Shown here piece by piece: positions 51,840 to 63,629 of a DNA stretch of 64,000 bases (position 1 is the stretch's first letter; every line of letters begins with the position of its first letter). The position numbers and the translations under genes are program-made. The stretch is from contig NC_065412.1 of assembly GCF_024362695.1 (NCBI RefSeq), positions 3,533,992-3,597,991 on the forward strand, in the 5' to 3' direction. Below the pieces are notes generated by a model. It worked only from the letters and a program-made list of their open reading frames with translations, was not told the origin of the DNA and did no database searches. This stretch comes from Pectinophora gossypiella. Its lineage: Eukaryota; Arthropoda; Insecta; Lepidoptera; Gelechiidae.

Positions 51840-52559
51840 AAGAAATTATTGTGAAATATTTTCATGACTTTGTGAGATTACCACAATAGTTCAATAAATC
51901 TTGCATTTTCTCTTGCACGTTTAAGATACTTGCTACCTATGTGATTTGTGTAATTCTTTCTTACTTACAACAAAATTATATCAATCCAAAGCACAACTTT
52001 CAGTTTTTCAGTACTTATGAGTAATAATAAATATTATACTTTACCTAGTACGTAAAATAAAGTATTTACTTACATAATGCGAAATATACATTTTAATTTC
52101 AAAACTCTTGAATATTGTTTTAAATACGACGATGAATACAAAAAAACATAAATACAAAAACCGTTTCCAAAACCGTTTCTCGTCCCATCACTAAAAATTG
52201 TACAGCACATGCGCTGTACTGTTTAGACGGTGAGCCTCAAATAGTAAAGTCTCTCTTTGTGGTAAATAATACATTGCACTTAAACAGAACACAGAATTCT
52301 ATATTGACTGCTTGATTTGAAAGTTTACCGGAATTATTGATAGACGAGATCAATCTGGTTTTTGGTTTTAAAAAGCCAGTAGCAAAGTAGGTAGCAAAGA
52401 CTTTATGAAGTAGGCTTTATACTCGAAGCACGTGACTGCGGCATTAAAGTTGCGCTTAAAATCTTGAAGCCTACCATGGATCATTTTGCGATCCACTTTT
52501 CGGACTTCAATAAAAAAGTCAAACAACTTGTGCAAAGTTTTTTGTCATCTCTTTTAAGC
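51840..52559. other. unassigned
   Basis: A small perfect stem GTACAGC/GCTGTAC lies at about 52200-52219. A 65-codon frame at 52464-52661 runs into MITE sequence and is not called. No gene. Confidence 0.35.
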
Positions 52560-52790
52560 AAAGCAATAGGCTGCTTGACAACCTGGTCAAATGAGATACT
52601 TTATACGAAACGTCAAAACGAATGTTTTCTTTGGAATTTGTATGGAAATACTGTCTTGTGACATCATCAATAAAAGCAATTAAATTACAATATAAGTCGA
52701 AAAGTAAAATGAGATTGATTTTTCATCGTCATAGACTGGCTTCTATTTCTAAATTATCATTTTATAAATACCCGATTCTTTTGACTCAGT
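52560..52790. mobile_element. MITE family M2
   Basis: GGCTGCTTGACAACCTGGTC, TTGGAATTTGTATGGAAATA, GTGACATCATCAATAAAAGC, GTCGAAAAGTAAAATGAGAT. Closest to 13240-13470. Confidence 0.5.
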
Positions 52791-53139
52791 AGCTTCTAAG
52801 TTAATTTATTCGTAGCTTCTAAGTAACGAAATAGTTTTAGGTTAAGAGCTTGCTGTTTGAAACTCTTTTTCTGTCAATACGATGATTAGCATAAAGTTCA
52901 AGTTTGTAGGTTTATGGTCGGAGAGTTGGCAGCCTCTTTTAATGGAACATAGTCCTAACGACAGTCTCGAATTCAAACCGGTAATTCGTCGAACCCGTAA
53001 TACAAATCCGTAATTTCCCTATTCGGTGAACACGTGAGGTTAGTTCGTAGTGTCATAGGTTTGAATCCCAATTAAAAATAATAATGAATTCGACTTTATG
53101 AGTTAAATTCTTATTTGCATCAAAGATGATTGATATTAT
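52791..53139. other. unassigned
   Basis: A local TTCGTAGCTTCTAAGTAA duplication is present near 52790-52825. No gene. Confidence 0.3.
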
Positions 53140-53315
53140 TATCCCGTGGTTTGCAAGATTTGTACCCGGTTAATGGGTCGCCTTCTATTACGTCACAAAG
53201 CCAAAGTATTGAAGTGTCTATTTGTATTTTTTGTCAAAGCTGGCGGGTAGTGGTTGTATAATACTATACACCTCTGCCTACCCCTTCGGAGATACAGGCG
53301 TGATGCTATGTTATA
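53140..53315 (-). repeat. dispersed repeat G, minus strand
   Basis: GCAAGATTTGTACCCGGTTA and CTATACACCTCTGCCTACCC plus CTTCGGAGATACAGGCGTGA are the reverse of the G repeat copies at 15165, 41205 and 43810. Confidence 0.5.
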
Positions 53316-53399
53316 ATGTTGTGGGTTTGAATGAAAACGTGCTGCTGAGGCGGATTTCTGTGTGAACAAGGTTTCCCAGGTCAAAGAAAAAATATGAAA

Positions 53400-53623
53400 T
53401 TCTTATTACTAATTAAAACAGATTTAAATATGACAAAAAAACGTTTTCCGTTTTCTATTTAACTTGCTTATGAATTTTAATAAAGAAGAATGAAATAGTA
53501 AGTGCGACATTTTCTCACATTTTTCTATGTCGTCACAGGTTGCTCTTTCATACAAGTTCCACAGTAATTTCATGTTTTGACGTTTAGTAAAAAGTAACTG
53601 ATTTGACTAGTTGGAAACTACCC
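53400..53623 (-). mobile_element. MITE family M1
   Basis: Ends GACTAGTTGGAAACTACCC at 53623 and runs through TCTATGTCGTCACAGGTTGC and TCATGTTTTGACGTTTAGTA. The far end is eroded. Confidence 0.62.
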
Positions 53624-54370
53624 TATTGTATGTGTCACTCTCCAGGCCGTACCCCCACCGGTATCTTCCTCATTCTCCTCCTCCAACATCGCTGCTGGCC
53701 ACTTCATGCGCCGCGAAGTAGTAAAAGCGATGCCAACCATAAAAGTTGACATCGTTTCACCGATACTGCTTCTGTGTGCGTCAGGATTTTAATAAAATAA
53801 AATTATTTTATTTCAGGCATGTAACCCATATTTACATTAGCAATTATAAAATTAAAATTCCAAAATCAATAAAACGCAATATTAAAATTAAATTAAGTAA
53901 AAACTAAATCAAATTAGAAAAATACTCAAATAAAGATGATAATAATTATATTAATTATATATTCAGTCAGTCACTACTAATAACTAATAACTATATTAAC
54001 TAGTGACTAATAACATCATTATAGGCTTAGCCTATTGCCCTACTGCTCCGACCGTACATAAGACCACTCTTATAATAATAGTATCATGCACAGCCCGAAC
54101 GATAGGACTTGTAGAGGAGTCTAGCCGTCCGTGGAAGTTATTCCTATATTAGTTAAAAGCACTCGAAAAGGAAATATCGAGATTTTGTAAATATAATTAT
54201 GTTAATGATAGAGTACTTATTACTACGATGCATGGCGAAGCCACAAAGCCTGTGTCATGGGTAAATATTGTCACTGTATGCTTCACGCTACTGTTTTGTC
54301 ATGTACATGTCATGTTGTCATTGTTTTAGTTGGCAGTCGCTTTTAACAGTTTTAAATTACATAACGCTTT
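53624..54370. other. unassigned
   Basis: A slightly GC-richer patch at 53640-53770 (CCAGGCCGTACCCCCACCGG) has no long frame. The rest is AT-rich. Confidence 0.3.
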
Positions 54371-54374
54371 TACA

Positions 54375-54538
54375 AATACAAATATATACATAAACTCACA
54401 CATATTTCCCACCGGAGTAAGCGAGACAATGGAATTCGATTTGCTTCGATCCTGACACATTTCTTGCTTCCTCCACGTTCATCAATCATACGCCGGTTCA
54501 GAGTAGATCGTACTGAACCTGTTCTAAGAATCTTCATC
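54375..54538 (-). repeat. LINE-like 3' end (family V), minus strand
   Basis: CATAAACTCACACATATTTC, CACCGGAGTAAGCGAGAC, TTGCTTCGATCCTGACACAT, CGGTTCAGAGTAGATCGTAC. Reverse of 40088-40345. The 60-codon minus frame here is a shifted reading of it. It ends where the M1 MITE begins. Confidence 0.6.
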
Positions 54539-54806
54539 GGGCTAGTTTTCAACTAATCAAATTAGGTATTTTGTACTTTAGTACAAACTGTACTTTAGTA
54601 GTAGTTTGACGTTTACGTCAAAACACGAATTTGTATGAAAAAGCATACTGTGACGTCATAGAAAAACGTGATAAAATGTCCGACTTATTATTACGTTTTC
54701 TTTGATTAAAATTCATAAATAAGTTAAATAGAAAAAAGAAAATGTTTTTCGTTAGTTTTAGATCTGTCTTTATTTAGTAATCATATTTTCTTAATTTATC
54801 TTGAAC
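54539..54806 (+). mobile_element. MITE family M1, longest copy
   Basis: GGGCTAGTTTTCAACTAATC, GTGACGTCATAGAAAAACGT, TAAAATTCATAAATAAGTTA, TAGTTTTAGATCTGTCTTTA, then TCTTAATTTATCTTG. It shows the order of all internal segments of the family. Confidence 0.65.
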
Positions 54807-54884
54807 CGGATGAATTGTTTCGATGTGGCCATTTTAACCCCCCAGACAAATAATACTTATGCTTAAACCACATCCCGGACACTT

Positions 54885-55070
54885 CACACAATCTCGTTTT
54901 ACACTGACACAACACAGTGACGTTATCGTACACGCGCATCTGTGTGTGTGACGTCTGACACCATACGATTCCAGTCTAACCATGTTTGAGGGGGGTGAGG
55001 TAAACCTAGCTCAAACGCGGGTGGGAAGCGGAGAGTTACCGTCTTAAACGTATCATTATCCCTTATTCGA
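54885..55070 (-). repeat. dispersed repeat K, copy 2
   Basis: Reverse complement of 46616-46850: CAATCTCGTTTTACACTGAC, CGTACACGCGCATCTGTGTG, GGGTGAGGTAAACCTAGCTC, GGAAGCGGAGAGTTACCGTC. Confidence 0.6.
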
Positions 55071-55851
55071 TGCTGAAACTTTGCGTTTGGCAGGGATAAG
55101 TCTGTGACGCAAAAATATACCTAAACACATACAAATGCTAATGATGGTTATGTTTCTATGAAAATCACTACTTTATATATTATTCAAATATTGTATTATG
55201 GTTGAATAAGGCCTTGTTACCAAGGCTTGATAAAAGCTATAATTATTTAATATTATTATAGCTTTCAACACACGCTAGGGCAAACACACTTCGTTTTGTG
55301 GTTTGAAAAATTGAAACTGAATGTAACATAATTTTATATTCGCCATATTCTGAACTTTATGGTCTAATGTTAAAGTCGAGCAAGTTTTCAATTTTCATTG
55401 CACTGATAGCGCATATGTCGACGTAAATAAACCCAGTTAATTGATTTTAATTTGTCATATTTTTATGACGACCTGTGTAATATAATGGCTACACAGTCTG
55501 GTTTATTGCCAATTGGCCTTGTAACAGAACGCACCACAATAATCGTCGCGGATGGAGTCATCTAGGTTATTTTCAATAAACTTTAATGTACATCAATAAT
55601 GTGTTCAAATATTTGACTAAAAGTTAGTACTTAACAGTAACTAAAATGTTTGGCTATGGGGAGAAATATTTTTTCGACATTTATTTATTATTTTCGTCTT
55701 TTTGAATTTATATTTTTATTATTATAATATTCTTTTATTTTTAGACTTTAGACAGGGAAAAACCATAATTGGAACTTTGAGAAATATGTAGGCTTTGTTT
55801 CACCTTTAGGCTTCATAATTTCATAGACCTACAAACAAATGAAATTCGGTG
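55071..55851. other. unassigned, AT-rich
   Basis: Nothing recognised. Confidence 0.3.
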
Positions 55852-55908
55852 GTCTCTGCTTGCCCTGGTGGGAGGTAGGCGTGAGTTTGTGTATGTATGT
55901 ATGTATCT
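55852..55908 (+). repeat. family V 3' tail with (TATG)n
   Basis: GGTCTCTGCTTGCCCTGGTG, GGAGGTAGGCGTGAGTTTGT and GTATGTATGTATGTATC. Only the terminal 50 bases. Confidence 0.55.
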
Positions 55909-55954
55909 ACAAACCAATATGGAAGTGATAATGATATTCTAGTGATTATACCAT

Positions 55955-56010
55955 TATGTATGTCTGTGCCCAGCAGTGGGACATATGTATGCTGTTTATG
56001 TTTATGTATA
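55955..56010 (+). repeat. SINE-A, terminal fragment
   Basis: TGTGCCCAGCAGTGGGACAT, ATGTATGCTGTTTATGTTTA. Only the last 50 bases of the family. Confidence 0.6.
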
Positions 56011-58629
56011 CCATTATGAAAATACTTATTTCTTAATTTGAATCTAATGTTTTCTATAAGCCAACTATTTTTATTAACTTATAAATTCAACGCCATCTGT
56101 TAGGGAATAGATTTGGATAAGTGCATCTACTCGTACATAGATGGAGTGGGAAAAGGACTGACATTTGTGAAAAGCAGGACTTCAATTCTAGGCAGCTTGA
56201 TAGCTAGAAGTCATTGTAGTACCATAGCTTGCCAATAGATGGAGCTGTACGATATCAATAAAAATAATCAACCAGGGTATTATTAATGAAACATACTATT
56301 TTTCTCCAAAACTGCTTTATTTACTATTGATGTTCATAATTAACAATGTACCTTTGATGTGAGAAACAGTAGCGTGCTTGTAGGCTTAAATCTTTCATCT
56401 TGCTAAATCTGTCCGTCATTCACATTTGTTTTCCCATAATTTTTTTTATATTCTGCAACAGATTCCAGGTTTGGAGTAGATATCTGTCTCTACTGGATCT
56501 TTGGACGATTCTGAAAGTAATTCATAACTGAAATTAGGGGTAAATTTTATGTAAGAGCATAATCACTGTCTAGTACCTACTAAGACGATGACTTGCATTT
56601 ACTTATTGTTTCTACAGGTATTATTTATGACTCACAGGACTCTAATAAACTAATAAAAACACGTAAGTACAATAGGAGTAGGATTCATTCTTATTCTCAA
56701 AACAATATGAAGGGAGATCAAATCTCATCATGAAAGCCAGTTTTAACCGAAACCGTTTTGCTAATAACTTTATATTTTATTTATCAGTCCAGAAACTATT
56801 GGTTGATTTCATGTCTGGTAGGTATGTAATTTATTAATTATTATATTACTCATCAATAAAACAAGGTTGTTAGTGACTGAGCATGTGTAGGAATTTAAGG
56901 AATATTTGAAAAATTTCATCTGTTAATATCTCATTAAATCCTAAACAGATTCAAATAATTCTTGTAGTCCTGATAAGAACTATCTCTCCACACATGGAGT
57001 TAAGTAATAAAATTTTGCTTGATTGCTGTTTGATAGTTGAAATTATCATAAGAAAAATTGGAACAAATGGTTGAAACAGTGACTTTTTGCACTACGAATT
57101 TCTCTATAAAATACTTAACGAATACAAAAGGTATTTATTAATTTCTTACCTGGCGAGTGAATATTTTATAGGATACATTATAAACATCGTCAAGAAGTCT
57201 TCAATCTTACTAATTATTGTAGCTAAAACCCGTACGTTGCATCTTATTTTGTCTTCCTTCCATTATGTTTCCCACTATTTTGTAGTCATATTAAACACGA
57301 TCTGAAAGGTTTCATAATTATATTTAACACAAAAAGTACACTAATTGTCCAAACAATACAAACCACACTACTTGATTCAAGTGTTTTGTTTAACTGTGAG
57401 AACGAATGAAGGATATGTTCAGTTTACGTCACAGGAATACATAGATTATAAAAAGGTATACGAAATTTTAGAGTTTGTTAATTAGGATTCGAGATAGGGA
57501 TGTTATTTTGAAAGAATATGTACGAATTTATGGAATAAAATTATTTAAAATACAAAAATAGACATTAGGATAGTTTGAATTTTCGCGGGAGTAGCAAGCA
57601 CCCATAGGGTGTCTATGTAAAAATATATGAATGAAGGGTTTTGAGCTGGTATATTTTACAAAATTGAAAATAATAGCTATATTACGTAGTATTTCTTGTT
57701 GAAATTGATTTATAAAGCATACGAAGTTCGTACCTATCGTTTAAAATATTATTCTAATTTTTTAGAACTGTAATTCGTGAAAATTGAAAAAATCATGGAA
57801 AAAAAAGTAAAACTAAAATAATGCCAAGTGTGAATCGCATTATTTTGAGGGGTTCCGTGCCTACAATTGAAAGAACATTTAGTGAACAAAAACATGAACG
57901 TGAATTGATCGTGAATTTTATATTGCTAGTATGTTGTCGTTGTTAATGACAAGCCAAAACATGCATTGGAGGATCGGGTTTGTAGAGTGGGGGATCTTTT
58001 TAAATGTTTGATTTATTGTATTTCTTTGAATTTGTAGTTGTGATTGCAATGGAGATGCATTGTTTTTGAAAGTTTCAGCTACCTAATTGTCACAGTTTAA
58101 GAGTTATAGAGGAATTTAGGTATTTTCATGGTTTTTGTCTCCAAAAACGGAACCGTTTTTGGATTGTTGACAAGGTGTTGTATTGTACGCGTTTTAGACC
58201 CTAAAATAGAACAATCCAGAAGTCACGCCACTTTTCGCGTACACAGAGAAACAGCCAATAAGGTTGAGGAGCTTGGTTTGTGTAGATTATGTAAATTACA
58301 GATGTGTGCGAGAAACGTCAGGCAAATGGTCGAGCGAGTGTTTGGCTTTTTAGAAATTCTACAAAATTGGATATATTTTTTATCTAAAATTCTGCAGTTC
58401 TGATTTGATAAATTAAATAGAATTTGATTAAATAAATAACATCATTAGTATTATAGTCTACTTAAGAATAAAAATAAAATTAAATGAATATTTTTATGTC
58501 AATAGGAAGTATGAGATTTTCAATAAATACCTCGATTGTCAATGTCGGGTAAATGTCATTTGTATGTTTTTGAGGCGCTAGTGGTAGCAATATCGCAATT
58601 GCCTGAGAGATGAGACGGAGCATAACGGG
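56011..58629. other. unassigned
   Basis: Frames at 57087-57305 and 58128-58403 show no domain. The latter (91 codons) has four cysteines in its C-terminal third, but no known spacing and no start context that helps. No repeat family recognised beyond short words such as GGGGTTCCGTGCCTAC at about 57850. Confidence 0.35.
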
Positions 58630-58637
58630 TATAAAAG
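58630..58637 (+). promoter_or_regulatory. TATA box of candidate transcription unit
   Basis: TATAAAAG in the context GGGTATAAAAGGGG is a strong RNA polymerase II core element. Initiation would be expected about 58660, just before GGAACTTCGCTCGGAGC. Confidence 0.5.
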
Positions 58638-58659
58638 GGGTTTTGCACGATTTTTTGAG

Positions 58660-60200
58660 GAACTTCGCTCGGAGCAATAACAGCAGGAGGTGCTGCCGGT
58701 TTTAGAAAATTCAAGTCGGACTAGCTATTCTGTAAGTTGGTAGGGATTCGTTCTGCTGGATTACCAGCTGTCGCGACTTTTGAGAGCTCCGTAGCTCAGG
58801 ATTACAGTGCGCGATTGTTATTTTGTCAAAATATGTAAATTTGCTCTTTAATCAGCTATTCGAACCTTCCGTGGTGTAGCTGGTCGTCTACCGCGTTAGA
58901 ATAGGGATTAGATTTAGCTTCCGTGCGTAGATTACGTGAAATATTTAGAGTTTTGTCCGACAAAAGTCCGCGGAGTGCGCTGTAGGGACCTTGTTAGGTT
59001 TAAAATAGGAAGTGTGGTGTACTAATTACCTTTTCTTTCAGGCATCGTTGGAAACAGGTCTGAGATCATCAGATCTCAGACGACAGGTACAATTTTACGC
59101 TAAAGATAGGGCCCGATAGGAGTAGGATGTGTCAAAAGTGTGTAGGGAAGCTTGCGAACGTAGGGACCATGTGCTGCTTGTGATTGTTTACCTTTGTTTG
59201 TGTTTTGTTATTATTTATGTTATTTTATGTAGTTTATGTATGTTTATCTATTTAACTTTTGACTGACACTTTACTGACGCGTAGGGAATGACTGCTTGCG
59301 ATATATTCTGACTGGATTTTATTATCTTATTGGTTATGTTTGGGCTGTGTGTCAATGTTTACAATGAAAATTGTACATATTGCCACATAAACTGAACAAA
59401 AATGTTCTTCTTGTAGTTCTGTATGTTGCGATTCACATTTCGAGGTAATATAATTATTGCTTGGAGATGGGGAGATCAGTATGCAGAATGAGGTATCCTT
59501 GTTTTAGAGGTAACCTCATGGATTTAGATTTTTACCTTATATTGTGAACCTAGACTGTTGGTCCAGGTTGGATTGTAATCTTGCTGTGTTTTATTGTAGT
59601 TAGAATTCCCCCGAGGATTCTATTCGAAAACCAATCTGAAGTTACACAGGGTGAACCTTTATGGTTTACGGCCTGCTACCTCACTGTGTCAATGTAGAAT
59701 AATTGTAAGAACAGTTGTTGTTACCACTGTAACATGGTTCTGGATTGTTCTATAGTGGTGCTTTGGGAGATACAGCTATCTACAGGAGTGGTGCGGTGAG
59801 ATATTATTATCCATGACCTTCTTTCTGATATTGGGACAGGATGACCATCCGCCAATATGAGATGAAGCTAGATAATCAGTATCGAGCCAGCGCTGCGACT
59901 TGGATAGTCAGGTTGGATTGCCTCCTCCTGATGAGCGGTTGTGCGTGGCGATGCTTTCGAGTATGAAGACTCTAGCCGATGCCATATAATCAGTATTGTA
60001 TGGTATGGGTCAACTCTGTCCTCTTGTGTTATGATGTAAATTTATTATGACCCACTCTGGACCTATCAGCTTATTGTGGCTTATCAAGCCATGTAAATAA
60101 TACAATTAATTACTAATTTGAATTGAATGATAAAAGTCTGGATACCATGAGATGAAGGTAATGGTATTGATAATGGCTTTTGAATAAACTTATATACTTT
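58660..60200 (+). ncRNA. candidate spliced non-coding transcript
   Basis: Exon 1 would run from about 58660 to 58731. It ends at the donor CT|GTAAGT (58732-58737) and holds a small CAGCA/TGCTG stem. A 310-base intron ends with a CTAAT branch-point match at 59022 and the acceptor ACCTTTTCTTTCAG at 59028-59041. Exon 2 begins at 59042 with GCATCGTTGG and holds a perfect 10-bp hairpin (59058-59081). A possible second donor ACAG|GTACAA is at 59087. An AATAAA signal is at 60183-60188. No long frame occurs on this strand. It could instead be the transcribed end of an unidentified retroelement. Confidence 0.35.
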
Positions 60201-60262
60201 GAATCTGTGTTGTTATTTCACCTATGTGACTTAACATGACTTCTATATACTTACTGTATTGT

Positions 60263-60440
60263 CCGGGCTTGCCTGGCTTGATTACACTGATATACAAACC
60301 AATTCAACACAATTTATTTGTGTTATATTACTATTCATCTACCTGATAATACCTTAATGTCACTGCTGCTAGTTTGTGACATACCTAACTTTACAAGCTA
60401 TACCTTGTCCAGGGGTTTACCTGGCCTGATTTCACTATGC
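60263..60440 (+). repeat. local direct repeat, two related segments
   Basis: TTGTCCGGGCTTGCCTGGCT (about 60260-60280) and TTGTCCAGGGGTTTACCTGG (about 60407-60427) share the pattern TTGTCC..GG..T.CCTGGC.TGATT.CACT, about 146 bases apart. This is close to the 150-base period of the tandem duplication that follows. Confidence 0.45.
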
Positions 60441-60630
60441 AACTTGTTTGCTTACTAATATGCAATATTATTGCAATAATGCATTTATGCATAACAATTA
60501 CATCCAGTTTGACTGCATATATTCTTGTGATTCATGGTTGGTGTCATATTCATGACCATCCATCTCACACTCATACTTATTCCTATGGCTGGTGTTATTG
60601 CAATGCCGCTGAAGCCATAGTAGGGACGTT

Positions 60631-60921
60631 AGGGACATTTTTGCTTAGTATACTCGGGGTCAATCCAGTTCGGTAGTCTCTGCTTCTGTTGATCCTCTTG
60701 CACTGTGGTGTATTGGGGGGAGGACAGTGATGAGTAGCTGCGTATTGCCTTCGGTTGCTAAGTCGCTCATTCGTTTTGTTAGGGACCTTTTGCTTAGTAT
60801 ATTTGGGGTCAATCCAGTTCGGTAGTCACTGCTTCTGTTGATCCTCTTGCACTGTGGTGTATTGGGGGGAGGACAGTGATGAGTAGCTGCATATTGGCTT
60901 CCGGTTGCTAAGTCGCTCACA
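60631..60921 (+). repeat. 150-bp tandem duplication
   Basis: The unit from AGGGACATTTTTGCTTAGTA (60631) recurs at 60781 (AGGGACCTTTTGCTTAGTAT). Both contain GGGGTCAATCCAGTTCGGTA, TGTTGATCCTCTTGCACTGT, GGTGTATTGGGGGGAGGACA and GGTTGCTAAGTCGCTCA, with few differences. The minus-strand 93-codon frame over it is an internal repeat artefact. Confidence 0.9.
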
Positions 60922-61929
60922 TACTTACCTTTTTGCGCCATGGCTATGGTGCTAGCTATGCATCACAATGAGTTGTGTTGTTAGATTGGATGTAAATCTG
61001 TCTAACTTAAATAATTTTATTACATATGTGAAATTGGTGTTGGGAAGCTCTTCCCTTTACCTACCAACTATTTACCTAATGCTCCTGATATGTCACATTT
61101 ATGTGCTTATCATTTCATAAAAAAGACCTATTTGTTCTTTCGGAGAGGGGCATAAATCAGGGTAGGGCCTCATTCGCCGGTGAGCGTGGTCGGGGCTCGA
61201 AACGGCACCCTATACTATTACATTGTTGTTATGGGATTCAAATCCTTTTCCTGTGTTTCTAGATCTTTTACAATAATAAAACTTAATTCCTAATAATATT
61301 TGAAATAACTAACTAATTTCTTATCTTCTTGTAAGTCTCTCTTGTTTAATTATAAGCTTTAATCAGTGTTATTAAGTTTAGGTTTGCTTGGCGTTGATTT
61401 GACTGTTTTTAAATTATAAATACTTATAATATCTCACATCTCATTGCCCTATTACTTAGATACTTACTTGACTTTCTCATATACCATAGTGACATAATTA
61501 TAACCTATTTGTATTGTTATTAAGTATATATGTAGTATATTAAGTTAGTATTATTCATTATTTACATGTCCTCAATAACATGCATTCATATCTGACTCAG
61601 CTACCTTCATATAAAAGAATTTGAGTTACTACAAAACACAACATAAGGTCCTACCTTTATACTAGACGATCACAACAATAATAATGGCCATTTTAATCAC
61701 TTAATTTGACTATAACCCAGGGTCGAATCCTGGTCAGTTTAGTCATTGGAGTGAGTGTGTGGGGTTAATAAGTATTTTAAGTAAGGGGGGGTCGTTACAG
61801 CCTCGGGTTTGTTAAATTGCCGGCTGAATTCAGGAAGAAAGAAAATAATCTAAACACGTTTTTTCACAATGATAACTTCATATATTTCGTTAATTAATAT
61901 TATAAATATAATAGGAATACAACCTAGTA
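60922..61929. other. unassigned
   Basis: A T-arm-like CCAGGGTCGAATCCTGG at about 61717-61733 may come from a tRNA-derived repeat; no A box was found upstream. A GC-richer patch is at 61140-61210 (AGCGTGGTCGGGGCTCGAAA). No gene. Confidence 0.35.
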
Positions 61930-62072
61930 CGGACACGAGCATTAATATGTATACACTTTGGTACCATGTCACATTAACTTTTTTAACAAATTGAACTGTA
62001 AGTCTCACTAAATGTCAAACATGTTAGTGCGACAGAGTCCTAAAGTGGGTACAATATATTGCTCATGACTTT
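61930..62072 (-). mobile_element. TA-flanked MITE family T, copy 4
   Basis: Starts CGGACACGAGCATTAATATG after TA and ends ATTGCTCATGACT. The centre AAATTGAACTGTAAGTCTCA matches the copies at 1694 and 30289. Confidence 0.68.
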
Positions 62073-62571
62073 TTATCCTATGATCCTGGGTCGCTGCTTC
62101 GAATCCCGGTCTCGGATTTGCACCCAACACAGTTCACGGAGGCTAGACCGTTCATGTTGGTCTCAGAAAGCTCAGGTGAAGCGTGGGTACTAAGTTCATC
62201 TTACGATGGATGATGGATGATGGATGACTAGCTCAATTGGGAACGTAGTCGTCAGCTAAGTATAATAGCACAGAACAACATAATCATTTCGTTTCTTGCG
62301 TTAGTTTTCTCATCGTGACCTTGTGCCCACAATTCTAGATCCCATCGAGCACTGGAACGGAGGCAGACCAAACGGCGCCATTCTTGGCTCTATGTTCAAT
62401 TGCAGTAGGTTTTTATTCGAGTTAAATAAATAAAAATATTGCTTTTGTACTGCGCCTGCTGCTATATAAAAAAGTTTTTGTAGAAGCAATATTGAAATAA
62501 AGTACAATATAGACCCTTTATAGAGAAAACCACGTAAACGCCTTTTTAAAAAATCACATTTTGATGTGATT
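62073..62571. other. unassigned, short ATGGATG run
   Basis: A GATGGATGATGGATGATGGA microsatellite-like run at about 62207-62226. A 65-codon minus frame at 62310-62507 is unsupported. Confidence 0.35.
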
Positions 62572-62690
62572 TATATACATACATAAACTCACGCCTACTT
62601 CCCACCGAGGTTAGCAGAGACTATGGAATTCCATTTGCTTCGATCCTGACACAATTCCTCTTGTTTCCTCCACATTCGTCAATCGTGTCA
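62572..62690 (-). repeat. LINE-like 3' end (family V), minus strand
   Basis: ATACATACATAAACTCACGC, CTACTTCCCACCGAGGTTAG, CAGAGACTATGGAATTCCAT, TTGCTTCGATCCTGACACAA. It is the consensus form of the family end. Confidence 0.65.
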
Positions 62691-63237
62691 TGTACATGTG
62701 TGCATGTGTGTTAGCATGTGCCAATTAATGTGATTTAATTCAAGAAAACCTCGATTTATTTCATTTAATATCATTCAGAGTAAAAACTGATTTTCAAAAT
62801 GCGCTTACTATAAAACGAAAAACAATTCAAAAAAACAACATTATTAATTTTCTATCAAAAACACTGAACAAGCACAAAACGGAGAGCGAAGAACAAATAA
62901 GTAATATAGTTTCCGTATTCAAGCTATAACTGAAAATTCAATTTCGCTTTGAGTTGCCGATTTCTGAATTGAATTTGCTATGGAAATGTATAAAAAAAAC
63001 TTAACGTGCCAACAAACCGTGATTTCTGGAAATCAATGAACTATTTTAAGCCGAAAGGCTGACAATCTGTCGCCATTCGGTTCATCATAATATCCATCAT
63101 CGTACTTAAGAGTAGGTCAATCAATTCTTTATTGCACATAATATAACATAAAGAGAGTGGGAAAGAGAGTGAAATCCAAACCCCATTATTTAATAACTTA
63201 TGTCATAAAATACGTACATAGTACGTACGTGCGCGTT
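62691..63237. other. unassigned
   Basis: CAATTCTTTATTGCACATAA at about 63120 is the reverse of a LINE GTGCAATAAAG end. No gene. Confidence 0.35.
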
Positions 63238-63239
63238 GT

Positions 63240-63360
63240 GTCATAGTACGTAGTCGTTACATTAGGCATGTCAGGGGCCTATGGCGGCTCAATAATAACC
63301 CCAACACTAGGGTTGATGGGGTTGGTAATTCACCTCACAACCTAAACGATAGAAGAAGAA
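63240..63360 (+). repeat. SINE-B, 3' fragment
   Basis: ACGTAGTCGTTACATTAGGC, TGTCAGGGGCCTATGGCGGC, CACTAGGGTTGATGGGGTTG, ending AAACGATAGAAGAAGAAA. Confidence 0.72.
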
Positions 63361-63384
63361 AATAGAATAAAGAATAATATTATG

Positions 63385-63485
63385 TCTCTCTCTCTATTTA
63401 AGAGCTGCGCTCTTGTCGGTGGAGTAACCGCCATTCCTCTCTTCTTCCAGCCAAAACCTTCACCTCCCGATACGACACGACCTGC
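63385..63485 (+). repeat. dispersed repeat, 'AAGAGC' family, subtype 2
   Basis: CTCTATTTAAGAGCTGCGCT, CTTGTCGGTGGAGTAACCGC, CATTCCTCTCTTCTTCCAGC, CCGATACGACACGACCTGCA. Reverse complement of 9291-9365 and its flank; the homology appears to continue to about 63600. Confidence 0.55.
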
Positions 63486-63629
63486 ACCTTCTCTTTTATT
63501 TGTTTCATAAATGTTATCCTAGGTCTCTTCCCTTTAATTTTCCTTCTATAATGTTTGTTATAAATGAATCGTGTCGTATCAGGTGGCCAATCATATTTCC
63601 TCTCCGGTTCTCTATAGTCTTCTAATATT

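Noticed and set aside
57087..57305. 72-codon plus frame
   Set aside because: AT-rich, hydrophobic by composition, without recognisable features.
58128..58403. 91-codon plus frame with several cysteines
   Set aside because: Cysteine spacing fits no zinc-binding motif I know, and there is no supporting neighbour or splice context.
60660..60941. 93-codon minus frame with an internal repeat
   Set aside because: The internal repeat simply reflects the 150-bp DNA duplication; stop-free reading in both units is due to their near identity.
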